A stretch of DNA of 64,000 bases from the NCBI GenBank assembly GCA_022828595.1, contig JAKGHH010000001.1:139457017-139521016 (forward strand), read 5' to 3'. Positions within the stretch are counted from its first letter, which is position 1. Each line of letters opens with the position of its first letter. The notes under the pieces were generated by a model. That model was not told where the DNA came from. It ran no database searches and saw only the letters and a program-made list of their open reading frames with translations. This document shows positions 44,865 to 57,408 of the stretch, piece after piece. This DNA comes from Nelumbo lutea. Taxonomy: Eukaryota; Streptophyta; Magnoliopsida; Proteales; Nelumbonaceae. A program made the translations under genes and the position numbers.

Positions 44865-44985
44865 TTCTTTCTCCCTCTCTCCTCGCCAACAAACAAACAA
44901 GAGGCAACAGTGGATGTGGAACTGGAGTGGAAACCAACGAGATGGATCGATTGAATTGGATGTGTAGTGGTTGAGTGAAGAGTGC

Positions 44986-44998
44986 TGCTTTATATAGA
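44986..44998 (-). promoter_or_regulatory. TATA box of the small - strand gene
   Basis: On the - strand CTATATAAAGC, located about 125 bp upstream of the ATG at 44864. Confidence 0.5.
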
Positions 44999-45140
44999 TG
45001 AGCCTGTATCAAACTGCCCTTTGAATTATTTTTAATCTCAACCTCGGCCCCAATACGGCATACCCATAGATTTGGACTCATTGGGACATCCATATTGACC
45101 ATACTACCCCTTCATAGTGGATATTAGAGAGATTGAGATT

Positions 45141-45172
45141 ATATATATATATATTATATATATATAAAATTA
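45141..45172. repeat. (AT)n microsatellite
   Basis: Nearly pure alternating AT interrupted by one TT, upstream of the small - strand gene. Confidence 0.9.
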
Positions 45173-45199
45173 TGGTTGGCTCTCTCGCATGTCCCATCC

Positions 45200-45745
45200 C
45201 AGCTTAGACCCTCGGTCTCGGTGGACCCTTATCTTATATATGATGTGATCCCACCCACCCAAAATGCATCAGATTGACGATCTGCTAGGGACCACTTCAG
45301 TTATCAATATAGCCAGCCAGCTGGAGAAGATGTGCGTACACCTGCTTCATTGGACCCAGCTGAGCTGACCAGTGAAAATATTCAGATTATCATTCGGATT
45401 GTTTCTGGAACTTGACTCCCCAAGGAATAAAAAAATAAGGAAATGCTCAATTCAAATTGCTATACTTCTAGTCTTCTAGATACTTCTGGCTTCAAAAAAC
45501 AAAAAATAAAAAACTATACCATTTGATTTATGTCAAACTCCCATTACTCAATTAGTCATCCAGATTTCTTTGGTGGATGATGGGTTCCACGTAAGTTGCC
45601 ACGTGCAGAGATTCCATTGGTCTCCAATTTTGCTACTGCTAGATTCGTCTAACAATGGCAGCCCCTTAAAAAGTTAAAACGGCGTCTGTAGGCTGTAGCC
45701 TATTCTGTATTTCTTAATTTATTTGTGTTCCGGATGATATTGATA
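45200..45745. other. Intergenic, nothing recognised
   Basis: Upstream of the small gene; no repeat arms or ORF of note. Confidence 0.5.
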
Positions 45746-45749
45746 GTTT

Positions 45750-46140
45750 GACACCATTAAGGTTGTTTATGGGTCGGGTTGAGTCGGTTTATTGATATTT
45801 TTTCAATCAATTTAACTTGATTGAGATATCTAAAATTGAAATCGAAAAATTGATCTGATTGGTTTGAGTTGGTTTGAATTGGTTTGAGCTCTATTTAGTT
45901 GTTATATACTAAGATAAAAACAAATTAGTTAAGTATGAACTAAATAAATTATAACTACTAACAAGAAATTAACTATTAAGTCGGTTTAATTTCGATTTTT
46001 ATGTATAAAAACTGAAATCGAACCGAATCTTCAGTTTATGATTTTTTATAACTCAAAACTAACCAGTACTAAAGAAAACTCGGCCAACTCAAATTGGATC
46101 GATTTAGTCGAATTGGATCTGAACAGCGCTAGACACCACC
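45750..46140. repeat. Decayed hAT-like repeat
   Basis: Starts with GTTTATGGGTCGGGTTGAGT and is rich in GGTTTGAATTGG and TCGGTTTAATTTCG words, typical of decayed plant hAT-like MITEs. Ends are not defined. Confidence 0.3.
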
Positions 46141-46149
46141 AGCCACCAG

Positions 46150-48825
46150 GGGAGTACCAAACCCATAAGCCAATAGGTTTCCCATGAATTGCGAAGGGGA
46201 AAAGTAAAACTCCAACCGAGCTTTACATCCCTTTGCTGGATGGGGCCCACAGAAATTGCCAGCTGGTAATGGACGCTAGGATCGATTGCAAGCAGCAGGA
46301 ATCAATTAATATAATTTATTGGTTTGTGTTGGACATGGGGCCACATTTGACCTTGAGCTTGTGCAACCCAGAGGCAAAGCTTCTACTTCTAGTTCTAGGC
46401 CTTAAATAAATGTGTGTATGACGACTGACGAGAGCTAAAACGAGGCACCCAAGATGGCGAAACAAAAGAAATGTTAGATTTGACCGACTTTGAAAAGAAA
46501 AACGGTTGGGTCAAGAGTTAGGATGAAGGGGTGGTTTTGTCATTCAGCCAATCTGTGGAAGAATGAAGAAAAGGGCAATTTAGTAAATGTGATTGCAAAA
46601 GCAAAGTTTATTTGGAGAAGTAAAGATGGGTTTTGTGGTTCATATGGATCACGTGGTCTTTTGGAATTTATTGGAGATGGTGAGTTGGCATGACATGAGG
46701 AGCCTTTAGCAGTTTAGTGGATTCCTCCTCCGCTTCCTTTTTTTTATCAATTAACTTTTCTCAATCCAATTAGCGATAACCATCCCCCTTTAATTCTCAG
46801 TGATTCTGGGGCCCCAACCCAACACTCTTCAATTATAAATTTATAACAACGAAAACCCTGTTGGATTTACACCTGACAAGTAATAACCTTATCGAAAATG
46901 GTTCGATCAGAATGTTGACTGGATCAATCCGATTAACCATAATGGACTCACCAAAAGTAGAGGTTGAAATTTTTAGTGATAAAGAGTTTAATTGGTATCA
47001 TTCTGACATTCTCGAGAAGGTTTCTTCTCCATATTACTTAGGTTTTACGAGATATCAAGGGCATATCTCAAAAGAGATTTCTTAGCTAACATGGACATAT
47101 CTCAAAAGAGATTTCAGGTATTTAACTCAGTTCAGGATTTTCAGAGGCACCTCAGGAATCTCTTGAGGGAAGACTATAGACTATGTGAAGATATCTGTTT
47201 GGTGAATTGACTAATGGCTTCTACTTTTATTGCTTTAGTTTTCCATTGTTCTGTTTTGCTTAAGCTTTTGGGCAAGGTTGATTGAGAGAGAGTAAGGAAA
47301 TGTGCTTATATTTTGGGTTTCTTTTTAATTTCCTTTTGATGTTGATTGATGAATAATTAAATAAATAAAATATTCAAATATATGATAAGCAACCCATCAG
47401 CTTCACTTTCTACCATTATACATGTAGCTCACCACTTCCTTAATATATTCTCATTAAAATACAAAACAAAAGGTCATTGAGTTCATCTGTTAGCAAGCAG
47501 CAGCTGCTTAAACATGCAATAATAGCAGCCCTACCAGCAACAATAATAAATGATTTAAGGTTCGTGCATGATTCAAATAGCTGACTACATATTGTTGGGA
47601 TAAGCTTAAGTTCAGATATGACGATTATGATAATTTCACAGATGACCTCACTGCTAGCTTGACGAAGGATGCCCTAGTGAAAGGAGTCTAAGACCAAAGA
47701 ATCTTTTCTTCCGTATGGAAAATTGGGAATTCAGCTTGAAGCCAAAAGTGACCCTCAGTATCCTGTCCCCATCAAAGAAAAATTTGAAATAGACCAGAGC
47801 CAGTCAGCCAGAGGCACTATTAATTACTTGCGTACGTGACAGTTGTTGTATCTATTTAATATAGTTAGATGTAGCAGCCGGTAAGTAGTCTTGACTCTTG
47901 AGTCAGTGGCTTTCTCTACTGACCGACCAATAATTTTGAAAACTCAAAATGGATATATGCAATGAACCTAGGGTGGGATAAAAAACGTGACATTAGGTGA
48001 AGTAAATTAAAACAGAGATTTTGTTGGTTTGGTAAAGACTAAAGAGGGATTGATTCGTATCCAATTAGATTTCGTCCTACCTAGCTGCTTTATTTAACCT
48101 TTAATTTCAAAGGGATAGATTATGACATCCACTGATCCATCGAACAAAACCCATCACTTACTGTGTGAACATAGTTATGAGAATTGGCCCATATGCCCAT
48201 TAGAAAAGCAGCCGGCCGGTTCAGAAGTTTGGTCATTGGTCAATGATCAGTCTAGTCCAATTTCTCCTGGTAGATCAGGTGGGTCAACACAACACTCAAC
48301 AGATACCAGTCCCACCATGTCCATGTGAGCCTTAATCTCAGTTGCTTTCCCAACTGCCCCACACGAGAGTGAATTGGTCTTAGTGAAAGGTAATGAGGCC
48401 TCCAATTTTCCTTTAAGGAAGCTTTGGGACGAGACGACGACTGACTCTCCTCAGCAGATTTCCCGTCAAAGTTCATGCTGCAGTCGTAAGCCAGAGATGA
48501 CCCTGAAAAGTTACATTTGACCCAACGCCTTCGACAGCTTCCTAGTCTTCAACTGTCCAGGTCCACACTATTCTCTGGTTTGGTCTTTCTGTCCATCCCA
48601 TGTTTGGCTGCTCTGGAGAAAGTTATGTACTGAAGTTGATATTGTAACTTTCACACCGAAATTTAATTTTGTAAGAATTGGGTCTTGTGATGTCTGATTC
48701 TAATGTAATATTGAGGTGATGGGAGGCTCCATTTGGTTCCACATAAAAAAAGAAAATAAAAAAGAAAATAAACCATTCTCATAGATCAAATTAAATGTTA
48801 TTCACTTATTCTTTCTTATTTGCTT
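46150..48825. other. Gene-poor stretch, nothing assigned
   Basis: Open frames at 46490-46693, 46861-47085, 48122-48328 (+) and 48252-48476 (-) have no recognisable motif and no supporting splice or promoter signals. An imperfect local repeat of CATATCTCAAAAGAGATTTC occurs at 47062 and 47097. Confidence 0.45.
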
Positions 48826-48827
48826 TT

Positions 48828-49085
48828 AGGAATGGCAACGGGACGGGGCAGGGAAATTTTCCCATTCCCGCCCCAGTGTTTTCTCCGTCCCTATTAACAG
48901 ATATAAAAAATTTCTCATCCCCGCAGATATCGGAGAATTAGGAAAATTTGTCATCCACTCATCCCTATTTATTCTAAAAAGCATATGCATCCCAAGCAAT
49001 CGCATTAAAGATAAATTATGTTGTGAACATAATCCCAATGGAGAATTCTCCATTAAAACGGCAACCTGGAGTCTTGCAAATTAAC
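48828..49085. mobile_element. Probable hAT-like MITE remnant
   Basis: Begins AGGAATGGCAACGGGACGGG, a common end of plant hAT-like MITEs, with TTCCCATTCCCGCCCC following. A CCCCTTCCCCCCGTC block near 49095 may be the decayed other end. Confidence 0.4.
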
Positions 49086-49147
49086 ATTCATCACCCCTTC
49101 CCCCCGTCAGAAAAGGTTTATACCAAAATTCGATATACAAGCCAAAA

Positions 49148-49190
49148 TAAATAAATAAATAAATAAATATATATATATATATATATAATA
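49148..49190. repeat. (AAAT)n and (AT)n compound microsatellite
   Basis: Six AAAT-type units run into about ten AT units. Confidence 0.9.
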
Positions 49191-49449
49191 TTTAATAGAT
49201 GCTAATTATGGAGATCTAGAATATCTATGTAAGACAGATTAAGCAGAAAGCGGTGGAATATTTAGGTCCTGCGTGCCTAATATGCATCGAAGAAAATTAA
49301 GCAGCAGTTCATCGCAGAATTGGCATTTGGTAGACCAAATCCCAATTGTGCCTAAAGAAAACGATAACATTACCACATGGATTTAAAAGACTGTCTGGCT
49401 CCACAAATGCCGAAGAACCGTGAAAAAGAAAAGCCTACGCCAACATAAT

Positions 49450-49690
49450 TATTAGACATGGTTATGGGCCGGGTTCGGGCTTAATGAACCTCTGGCCCGA
49501 AGCCCAACCCCAAGCGGTGTATAAACCATATCAACAGAACTTTGAATTTGAAAGCCCACGAACTAGCATATAGTCCCTGTAAATATAACCATATAGTATG
49601 TGAACACTGAACAGGGGATGCCCTGGAACTTCTGTAATTTTGTTGAATGAAGCTCCTCTTTGTTTTTGGAAAAAAAAACAAAAAAAATCT
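49450..49690 (+). other. Retroposon-like or 3'-UTR-like segment with A-rich tail
   Basis: GGGCCGGGTTCGGGC at 49467 is a hAT-like fragment. The part from 49530 ends GAATGAAGCTCCTCTTTG and a run of A (49670-49687), which resembles the 3' end of a LINE or a processed transcript. Confidence 0.3.
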
Positions 49691-49770
49691 AAAGAGATAG
49701 GAAAGATAGACAAGGAATCGGTTTTACTAAAAAATCAAGGAATCGACTAGGAGTGTGATTTTAGCCAGTC

Positions 49771-49943
49771 GAGATCATCTGCCAACAAAATACGTTTCAC
49801 CCGTCTACCAATATGATCTTATGTTGCACATCTCATACATAGTGGGTCCCACGTTTATGATGGCCCGAATCTCATGGTGAGATGCACAGTGTTAAATAAA
49901 ATTGGTAAAGGGTTGGTATGTATTTTGTTGGCAGAAGATCTCA
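49771..49943. repeat. Long hairpin MITE, about 173 bp
   Basis: GAGATCATCTGCCAACAAAA on the left pairs with GAGATCTTCTGCCAACAAAA read from the right. Pairing continues through ACCAAT and GCACATCTCA blocks to a centre near 49857. Ends of the same family (GAGATCTCCTCCCAACAAAT) recur at 61071-61084 and 61208-61237. Confidence 0.65.
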
Positions 49944-50058
49944 ATTGGTTTGCTTGTTTTGGTAAAAACATCAGGCAACATGACAAGTGAAAACAGAAAC
50001 AACAAACAGAGAACACAAGAAACCAAGCTGCCATCAAAGTCTTCAGTGAGAGGAGTAA

Positions 50059-50800
50059 TTAACCAGTCCGGGGGGAGTCCCAAAAAGAGACCACACCTTC
50101 TTTTCCTTGAGCTGCAATGAGATGAGTTGACCTGTTGAACATTTTATTAATCCAAGTAAGCTTAAAGTTCAGATCCGCTATATTATAAATGTCAATCAGA
50201 ATCGACCAAGTCTCTGGAGGGCATTTAAAGGACTTCTCATTAATAGAACTTTGAGTCACTATTGATCAAAAGGTTTTAAACACCCCTTTTAGTAGCAGAG
50301 TAGCAAGATTCTCTGATAGCACACACTTGATGCATAGGCTGCTGATTTAGCTTCACATGGCCCACTCGAACTCAGATTCGAAAAACTTCCATCTGTAAAT
50401 GCTTACAAAAAGATCCAAAAAAGTGGGGAGCAGTAGCTTGATCTTGAGGAGGATTAAGATGCAAAAAACTTGCTAATTCTTGCTGGGAAGCTTTCTGCAC
50501 TTCCTTCATCAACCTGTTGGCACACAAAATTGTATAAACAACATTAGGGCTGACACAGTTGAAAACAAAATCGTTCCTTCCTTTTCAAATCGACCAAATC
50601 ATGATTGCTGAGTAATCCAACGTATATGTAACAAAGGACAGGTGGGAATCTAATTGAGATGTCCACCAGCACCATCATTCTGCAGAGGATGAAAACGAAT
50701 TTAAATTTATAAATTTACTGTTGAGTGCACCACCAAACCAAGCAGCTCTGGCATGACTACAATCTAAAAAAGCATGACTACAACCTATATAGCCACCAAA
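50059..50800 (-). pseudogene. LINE (L1-type) C-terminal remnant: zinc-binding and RNase H-like region
   Basis: On the - strand from 50800: FLDCSHARAAWFGGALNSKF resembles the zinc-binding end of plant LINE reverse transcriptases. AFTDGS appears near 50400 and CPPETWSILIDIYNIADLNF near 50230-50190, followed by TWINKMFNRSTHLIA, the typical end of an RVT_3 RNase H-like domain. Frames change several times, and no RT catalytic part or endonuclease is present. Confidence 0.65.
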
Positions 50801-50970
50801 CGGTTTTGCATATATAGTCATCCTTAGGGAGTTCATTTGTCTCATCTTCACTTTTGTCTCCAAAACTGCATGACTACAATCTAAAAGTGGAAAATTGTCT
50901 CATCTTCTGTAATTCCCTCGTATATAGCCATCCTTAGGGAGTTCATTTGTCTCTCTAGGGGAAGTACAAC
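50800..50970. repeat. Rearranged joint between LINE and gypsy with duplicated blocks
   Basis: CATCCTTAGGGAGTTCATTT with neighbours occurs at 50819 and 50930 (about 30 bp each), and GCATGACTACAATCTAAAA occurs at 50752, 50867 and, in shorter form, 50771. The duplicated block is integrase sequence (- strand RQMNSLRM), so the gypsy end was partly copied into the LINE. Confidence 0.65.
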
Positions 50971-52095
50971 TTATAGACCATATACTAAAGCAAAAGGAGT
51001 TGCATTTGTAGCAGTGTAGTAAGATGTTCGATAAGCCTATAAGGCCTCATCCAAGCGTTCATGCCAATGTTTCTTGGACTTGAACACAATCTTCTCAAGT
51101 AACTTATAGAGAGTTTTGTTAAAGGTCTCTACAAGTCCATTGGCCGCTACATTGTACATGGTTGAAAACCTTTGCTTAATGCCAAACTTGTCACAAAACT
51201 GTGTCACCAATGCTGTTGAGAATGGCTTCCCGTTATCTGTGATTATGTAACGTGGAACACCGTAGTGATAGACAATGTGAGTCTGAAGAAAGTTGACAAC
51301 ATCTTTCTTTACTTCTCAAAGAGGAACTGCTTCAGCCCATTTGGAAAAGTAATCCATTACTGCCATGATGAAGAAGTGCTAGCGAGAAGACTTAGGCAAG
51401 GGACCAACCACATCAAGTCCCCATGCATCAAATGGCCATGATGCAATTGTAGGATGTAGAGGTTCTAGTGGTTGGTGAATAAAATCCCCATGAATTTGAC
51501 ATGCCTGACATCTTTTGGCCTATTCAATTGAGTCTTGTACCGTTGTTGGCCAATAAAAACCCATTCACTTAAGACGATCTTGGAGCTTAGGTTCTGATTG
51601 ATGAGTACCACAAACTCCAGAATGTGCTTGGTCAAATACACTTTGGACTTCGTCACCGTGGATACACCTCATGTAGACATCATTGAAGGAGCATCTATAG
51701 AGGTTATCATTGTAATATAGGAAATGAGGTGCTCAACGTCGTACCTCAGCTCTATGCTTAGGATCTTTGGGCAACTTCCCATGTTGTAAGTAGTCGATGA
51801 AGGGTTGTCTCCAGTTCTCAACATCTATAGTGAATACAGAAGCCACATTGCTTTCTTTCTCTATCTCTTCTTGAGGTGACTTAGGGGGGAGAACCCATTT
51901 TGCACAAACGGATATTGTTGTTGCTTCATCACCCGTGAGTGCTAAAACTGTTGGTAGATTGACAGGGGCATCTGCTTGTTTGTTTTCGCTTCTGGGTACT
52001 TGTTCAATGGTAGCATGCTCGAACTCTTTCAGTAATTAGATTGTATAATGGTGATAGGAAAGTAGGTCATCCTTGCGTACCTCATACTCTATCTT
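50880..52095 (-). pseudogene. Gypsy D integrase, 3'-truncated
   Basis: On the - strand, from about 51700: a QACQIHGDFIHQPLEPLHP-type zinc-finger end, a core with DVVGPLPKSS, MAVMDYFSKWAEAVPL and ITDNGKPFSTALVTQFCDKF, then TMYNVAANGLVETFNKTLYK and LPLERQMNSLRMAIYEGITE. Several stops occur. The sequence ends in the rearranged joint, so the C terminus and 3' LTR are missing. Confidence 0.8.
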
Positions 52096-52440
52096 CAACT
52101 AGTTGATTACCAATTTCAAATCCCCATTGACTGTGAGGTAGTGAATTTCCAAGTCAAGAGCCATCTCTAAGCCAATGATTAAAGCTTCGTACTCTGCTAT
52201 GTTGTTAGAGCAAAACTCAGTTAAGACAAATGAGTATGTGAGAATTTTTCTTTGTGGCGAGACAAATACAACACCGGCACCTGCACCATCTTTGCGTGTT
52301 GCACCATCGAAAAACATCATTTGTGTTGGTAAGATGTCTATGTAGAAAACTTCTTCATTAGGAAGGTCTTCAGAGAGTTCCCAACTTGTTGGAACAGGGT
52401 GATCTGTAAGGAAGTTTGCCAGTGTCTGTCCTTTCACAGC
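52096..52440 (-). pseudogene. Gypsy D second (archaeal-type) RNase H
   Basis: Open frame from 52437 to 52099 with FFDGATRKDGAGAGVVFVSP, then SFVLTEFCSNNIAEYEALII and GLEMALDL. The D..G and E..AL spacing is that of the extra RNase H of TAT elements. A TAG ends it at 52098, where integrase linker should follow. Confidence 0.85.
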
Positions 52441-53820
52441 CTTCTATGGAACATAAGTGATGTCAAATTCTAACAAGAGGAGAGTCCATTTAGCCAGTCT
52501 CCCAGAAAGTACATGTCGTGTCATGATGTACTTGAGGGGGTTTGCCCTTGAGATGAGGTGGACAGTATGTGCCAACATGTAATGTCGTAACTTCTTCATG
52601 GCAAAGATGAGAGCAGAACAAGTCTTCCCTATGGGTGAATAATTCAACTCAGCTCCTATTAGTGTCTGACTGAGGTAGTAGAGTGCATTCTCTTTCCCTT
52701 CCTCATTGACTTGTGCCAATGATTGCTCTTGTGCAGCGATGTATAAAATGAGCAGCTTCTCAGGGATTGGTGCGGCAAGTATTGGGGGTTTGAAAATGTA
52801 TTGCTTTATGTTCTCTAAGGCATTTTTACAGGCCTCATCCCATTCAAATGGGACATCCTTTTTTATCAGCTTATTGAATGGTTGACAACATCCTACCAGG
52901 TTAAAGACCGTCAAATGTAAGCCAGTCGTCCTTGGAGACTCTTCAAATATTGTAAGTTCCATGGCTCTGGCATGTTTTGGATGGCATCAATCTTTGATTG
53001 ATCAATTTCAATCCCTCGATGGTGAACAATGAACCTAAGGAACTTGCCTGAGGTGACTCCAAAAGCACACTTGAGAGAGTTCATCTTTAGTTGATATCTC
53101 TTTAGCCTATTGAAGATGTTACGCAAATCATCAAGATGGTCTTCTCTCTTCTTAGACTTGACAACCAAGTCATCGATGTAGCACTCGACCTTCTTGTGAA
53201 GAATGTCATCGAAGATCCACTGCATCGTGCACTGGTACGTAGCACCAGAATTCTTAAGCCCAAAAGGCATCACTTTGTAACAGTAGATCCCCTTTGGTGT
53301 TCGAAAGGCCGTGAGTTAGGCACCATGTGAATTTGATTGTATCTAGATGGACCGTCTATGAAGGATAATGCCTCATGGCCTGTAGTTAAATCTACCATGA
53401 GTTTAGTGATAGGAAAAGGAAAGTCGTATTTTAGGCAAGCTTGATTTAGGTTTCGAAAGTCAACATAGACCCGAATTTGACCATTCTTCTTCCTCACAGG
53501 GATAATGTTTACAATCCAAGTTGGATACTTCACCTTCCAAATGAAACCAGCTTCAATGAGCTTGTTAATTTCTGCTTCAATTTGCAGAATCAACTCGGGT
53601 CAGAATCGACGTTGTGCTTGCTTGATTGGTCATACCCCATGCCTAATAGAGAGGTGGTGGATAACAACCTTTAGATCTAACCTGGGCATTTCGTTATATG
53701 TCCAAGCAAAGACATCCTTGTGCTCCAGAAGCAGTTTGAAGTATTTGGCTTCTTCTTCAGGGATAAGGAGTGCACTGATGTAGATGGGTCTAGGTTCCTC
53801 TTCAGTGCAAAGGTTCAACT
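52441..53820 (-). pseudogene. Gypsy D reverse transcriptase and first RNase H
   Basis: RT begins near 53620 (EAEINKLIEAGFIWKVKYPT, VPVRKKNGQIRVYVDFRNLN). A frameshift near 53270-53300 precedes MPFGLKNSGATYQCTMQWIF, and the catalytic YIDD is at 53169-53180. A second shift near 52920 leads to the RNase H frame (PPILAAPIPEKLLILYIAAQ, ENALYYLSQTLIGAELNYSP) that ends at 52444 after LEFDITYVP. Confidence 0.88.
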
Positions 53821-54930
53821 CCTTCAGGACATCAACTGTTGCTTAGCCTCTTTCTTCAAAGGTAAGTGGAGCATGCTCAAGTTCTTCATTTGAAGAAGTG
53901 CTTGATAGATTTTCGTCCTCCTCCTCAATGGTGATGTGATTAACTAAGACAATGTCTTCATCCTCGGTTATCCCTTCACTTTGTTCTTCCATGTCTTGTC
54001 CTGGTTGGAGGTTGAACTTTGATTGAGAAGATCATGGGGATGTGATGAAAATAGTTTGTTGTCTAACTGTCAATGTCTCATTAAAGGAAGCTTCCAAGTT
54101 CGCCACCCTCTTCATACGAGAAGGAACAACACTCTGAGGCTCTGACTTCTCCTTTGTAATGATGGCACATCATAGGATTTGACATTGTTGTCGGTCCTTT
54201 TTCTTCATATTGGTACCCTTGGGCCCTATGCAGGAGAGTATCGAAGTGCTTTGTGGTTAAGCAGATGACGTTGGAGTAGCATCTTATCCTTCAAGCCTGT
54301 CGAACACTGATTGTCTTTCTCTTGGTTCTCCTAGCCGATCGAAGACTGAACTCCATTGTCTATGCTTCTTTTCCTTCTTGTCCACCACTTCTACAATGAT
54401 GTGGTTAGGTGGTGCTTTCCTCTATGAAATTTGAGTTGGTGGATTTCAATGGCATCCTAAGCCAACATTTTTCTAAGGGATGTGGGAGCCTCTACTTTGT
54501 AAAGTTCTTTGCGTCTTTTTTAGGCCATAGGCTTGTCCACTTGTAAGGACTGGCTCAAGGTCCCCTAACTGATGATTTTCACCTTCTCTGTGACCAACCT
54601 TCTCGAGAAGCTTATCAGCGTTAGGGTCAAACCACCCTTCTTGATGTTGCCCTACTTTACTGGTTGATGAAGCTCTAATAAATCCCTTTAGTGAAGGTTT
54701 AGAAATCACTAACTTCAATGCGTGGAGATTGAAATCACAAGATCTTTCTCAAGAACTTCAATGTCACTCCTTGATATCGGTGTAGTACTTGGTGCAGCCA
54801 TGACCTCAAAAGGTAGTTTCCCTTCCCTTCTCCTTGACTTTGGTGTGTAACGAAGCACGAGGGCTGATTGGTTACAAGAAAAGGAAGTCAAAGGTGGAGT
54901 TGTTGGTAAGGTAACAAATGCATGCTGGTT
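53821..54930 (-). pseudogene. Gypsy D linker between protease and RT
   Basis: Acidic and serine-rich fragments in changing frames, for example 54718-54473 with KPSLKGFIRASSTSKVG. TAT elements carry a long poorly conserved linker here; I assign it by position. Confidence 0.5.
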
Positions 54931-55454
54931 TTATAGATGCTTCTTGTCACTACTTGAAGATGCATTTTCTTCTTCATGTGTTGTGTCTTCATTTTCCTTC
55001 CAAACCTTCATTGTGTAAGATTTTGGCACAAAGACCGGAAGATCTTCTAAAATGACCTTGTCAGCATAGAACTTTGTGTCAACAAAATGTGCTTTGGCTT
55101 TGTTGAAAGGCTCTGTCTTAGCAACTACTTTCTTTTGTATTCCATTATGATAGTATTTGAAGCATTGGTGCCACGTTGAAGGAACCACTCCTGTCTCATA
55201 CAACCAAGGACGTCCCAAAAGTAGTTGGTAGGATGTCTTAGCGTCGATGACATGTAGAAGGGTCGAAGATGTTAAGTCCCTTATTTCTATCTCAAGGCGC
55301 ACCATGCCCACGACATGTTGTCCCTTTTGATTAAAGCCTCGGATTGTCAACTTGCTCTTTAGCAATTCATCATTGTCAATTCCAAATGTTTCATAGTGGA
55401 GACCGGCATGATGTTGACGGCAGATCCACAATCAATGAGGATGTGTAACATCTT
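54931..55454 (-). pseudogene. Gypsy D protease region, split by a solo LTR
   Basis: Just inside the solo LTR the - strand reads ILIDCGSAVNIMP at about 55440-55402, the TAT-type protease active-site segment. It continues to IRGFNQKGQHVVGMVRLEIE and TSYQLLLGRPWLYETGVVPS. The upstream half resumes at 57409. Confidence 0.8.
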
Positions 55455-57408
55455 TGTTAGACAGTTTGTATGCCCTTAGCTCCAATCAGTTTTGATGTAC
55501 TTTAGACATTTAGTATAAATGAATAAAGTGCATGTTTGATTCATGTTGTGTGGTATGCTTCTGTGTAAGACCCTTAAACTGGACACTTAATGAGACTTGC
55601 ATTAGTTTAAAATGTTCATAGCGAGTGGGTCGGTTTGGGGAGACTTATCCTGATAAGGCTGACATTGATGTGCCGCCAAGTTGGTTGGGGAGGCTTGTTT
55701 CAGCCATCAGGATGAGACCCGAGGTACATGCAGTGAGAGTTCAACTTGAAACCTTGAACTTGACCAGATTTTCAGTATTGTCCTAGACTTTGGTGATGAG
55801 TGGAAAAAACTGGAAAGTTACACCTAACCCCTAGACTCGATTATGATACTGCACTAGGTGGCGGATTGGACTGTCTTTGATATGCCAATTAGTGAGATCC
55901 TTAGAGGGGGTCAAAGCCTGGGTATGTTGGGATGGTTCATGAACCCATCTGAGTGGGTGATCATAGTGACAGGATCAGCCCCTTTTTCGGACAAAGGTAA
56001 TGATCGGGGATGCACTATTTCTGATGGAAACCAAAACTATCAGTAATCGATTTCAACCGTTGGAATTTTGTTTTTCAAAATATATTTATAATGATATAAT
56101 GTATATGTACGATTTCAACTCGTTTGCAAAAAGGTTTTAATCCCCGGGGTCCATCCTAGAGGAGAGTGCAGCACTGTGCCTTGTAGTCGAGAGAGAGGTC
56201 CTCTATTGTCGGGTAGTGTTTTGGATCATTATGGGCTGAGAGGTTAAGTGTAAGGCCATTTGGGTTATACCTGATGGGCTAATCTTGTATCTGCCCACAG
56301 TCCCTGGGTTTTTATAAGATAGCTTGGCCTATGGACCACTTAGTGTAAGTGTTGGGCCCATAGAGTCCATATGATAGGCTCAAGGGGTTCACTGGGCTTT
56401 CTAGTGAATTTGGCTAGGCCTTGTAACAAAGGTTGGGCCAAACCCATGTGACTGATGTGTAGATCAATGCTTGGGTCTCACGCCATACAAAGAAGCCCAA
56501 CTGGGCAGTAGTTTCGAAGCCTATTGAGCACTTGATGCATATTGAGCCTAAAGCCCATTTCGAGATAGGTTGATTTGATTAGTCACCTAAAGGGGCAGAT
56601 CTGAGGTTAGGTCAAGCCAAAAGGATTGGGTCTTAACCCTATCCACTCATGGAAACCAAATTCAAATTAGGATTTGAATCTGGTAACCTCCTGATAAGAT
56701 CGGGAGTGGGTTGATATAATCTGTAGATAGGATTAAGAAAACTCCTTATCCAAATACAGATTTGGATTATGATAACTCCTAATGAGATTAGGAGGTTTCT
56801 TAATCACTAAGAAAAGAGGAGAAACCCCTAATTTCGAATTACAAGAATTTGAACCTTAAGGGTATCCGCAGATCACACTGCATCTTGAGATAGGATCTCA
56901 AAGAAAACCCTAGAGAGAAGAAAGCTATTCGCCACCTTCTAATCTAGCCCTCTCCTTCAGCAGCCACCGCCATCTACTGCTAGTTCGTTTTCTCTATAAG
57001 GGAAAGACCAAGAAAGGTTCTTGATATCAATCTTTGCTGAAAGGTTGATCGTGTGTGGTGCTCATTGCTTCCATTGAGTTCTTCAGAAGGACCTGGTTCG
57101 TGGGATGAACACTGCTGGTTCTACTTCATTATCACTATGTCGTCTTTAGTGGGAGCGGTTCTTGAGAGTTTCTTTGGGTGTGAACACCGACATTAGGAGA
57201 TATTGTTTCCCCGGATCAGGTATATCCCTTCCCTTTTTCTTTTGGTTCAGATCTGGTTCAGTTTTGGTTCAAGTCAGATCCTTGAATATTGTATTCTAAC
57301 TTTAGGGAATATGATTCCCAATTGGAAGAAATGTAAGAAATTTTTGAAATTCACCCACCCATTCCGCACCCTTTTGGTGTCCATATGATGGATCTTACCA
57401 TTCTTTCA
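55455..57408 (+). repeat. Solo LTR of the copia A/C (Angela) family, TSD ATCTT
   Basis: 1,954 bp starting TGTTAGACAGTTTGTATGCC and ending TTACCATTCTTTCA, without primer site or polypurine tract alongside. Flanking ATCTT at 55450-55454 and 57409-57413 is a perfect 5-bp TSD. It probably arose by recombination between the two LTRs of a full element. Confidence 0.9.

Noticed and set aside
44687..44974. 95-codon + strand ORF and 124-codon - strand ORF overlapping the small gene
   Set aside because: The small 65-codon frame alone is placed correctly behind the TATA box; the others extend into its promoter or lack a start signal.
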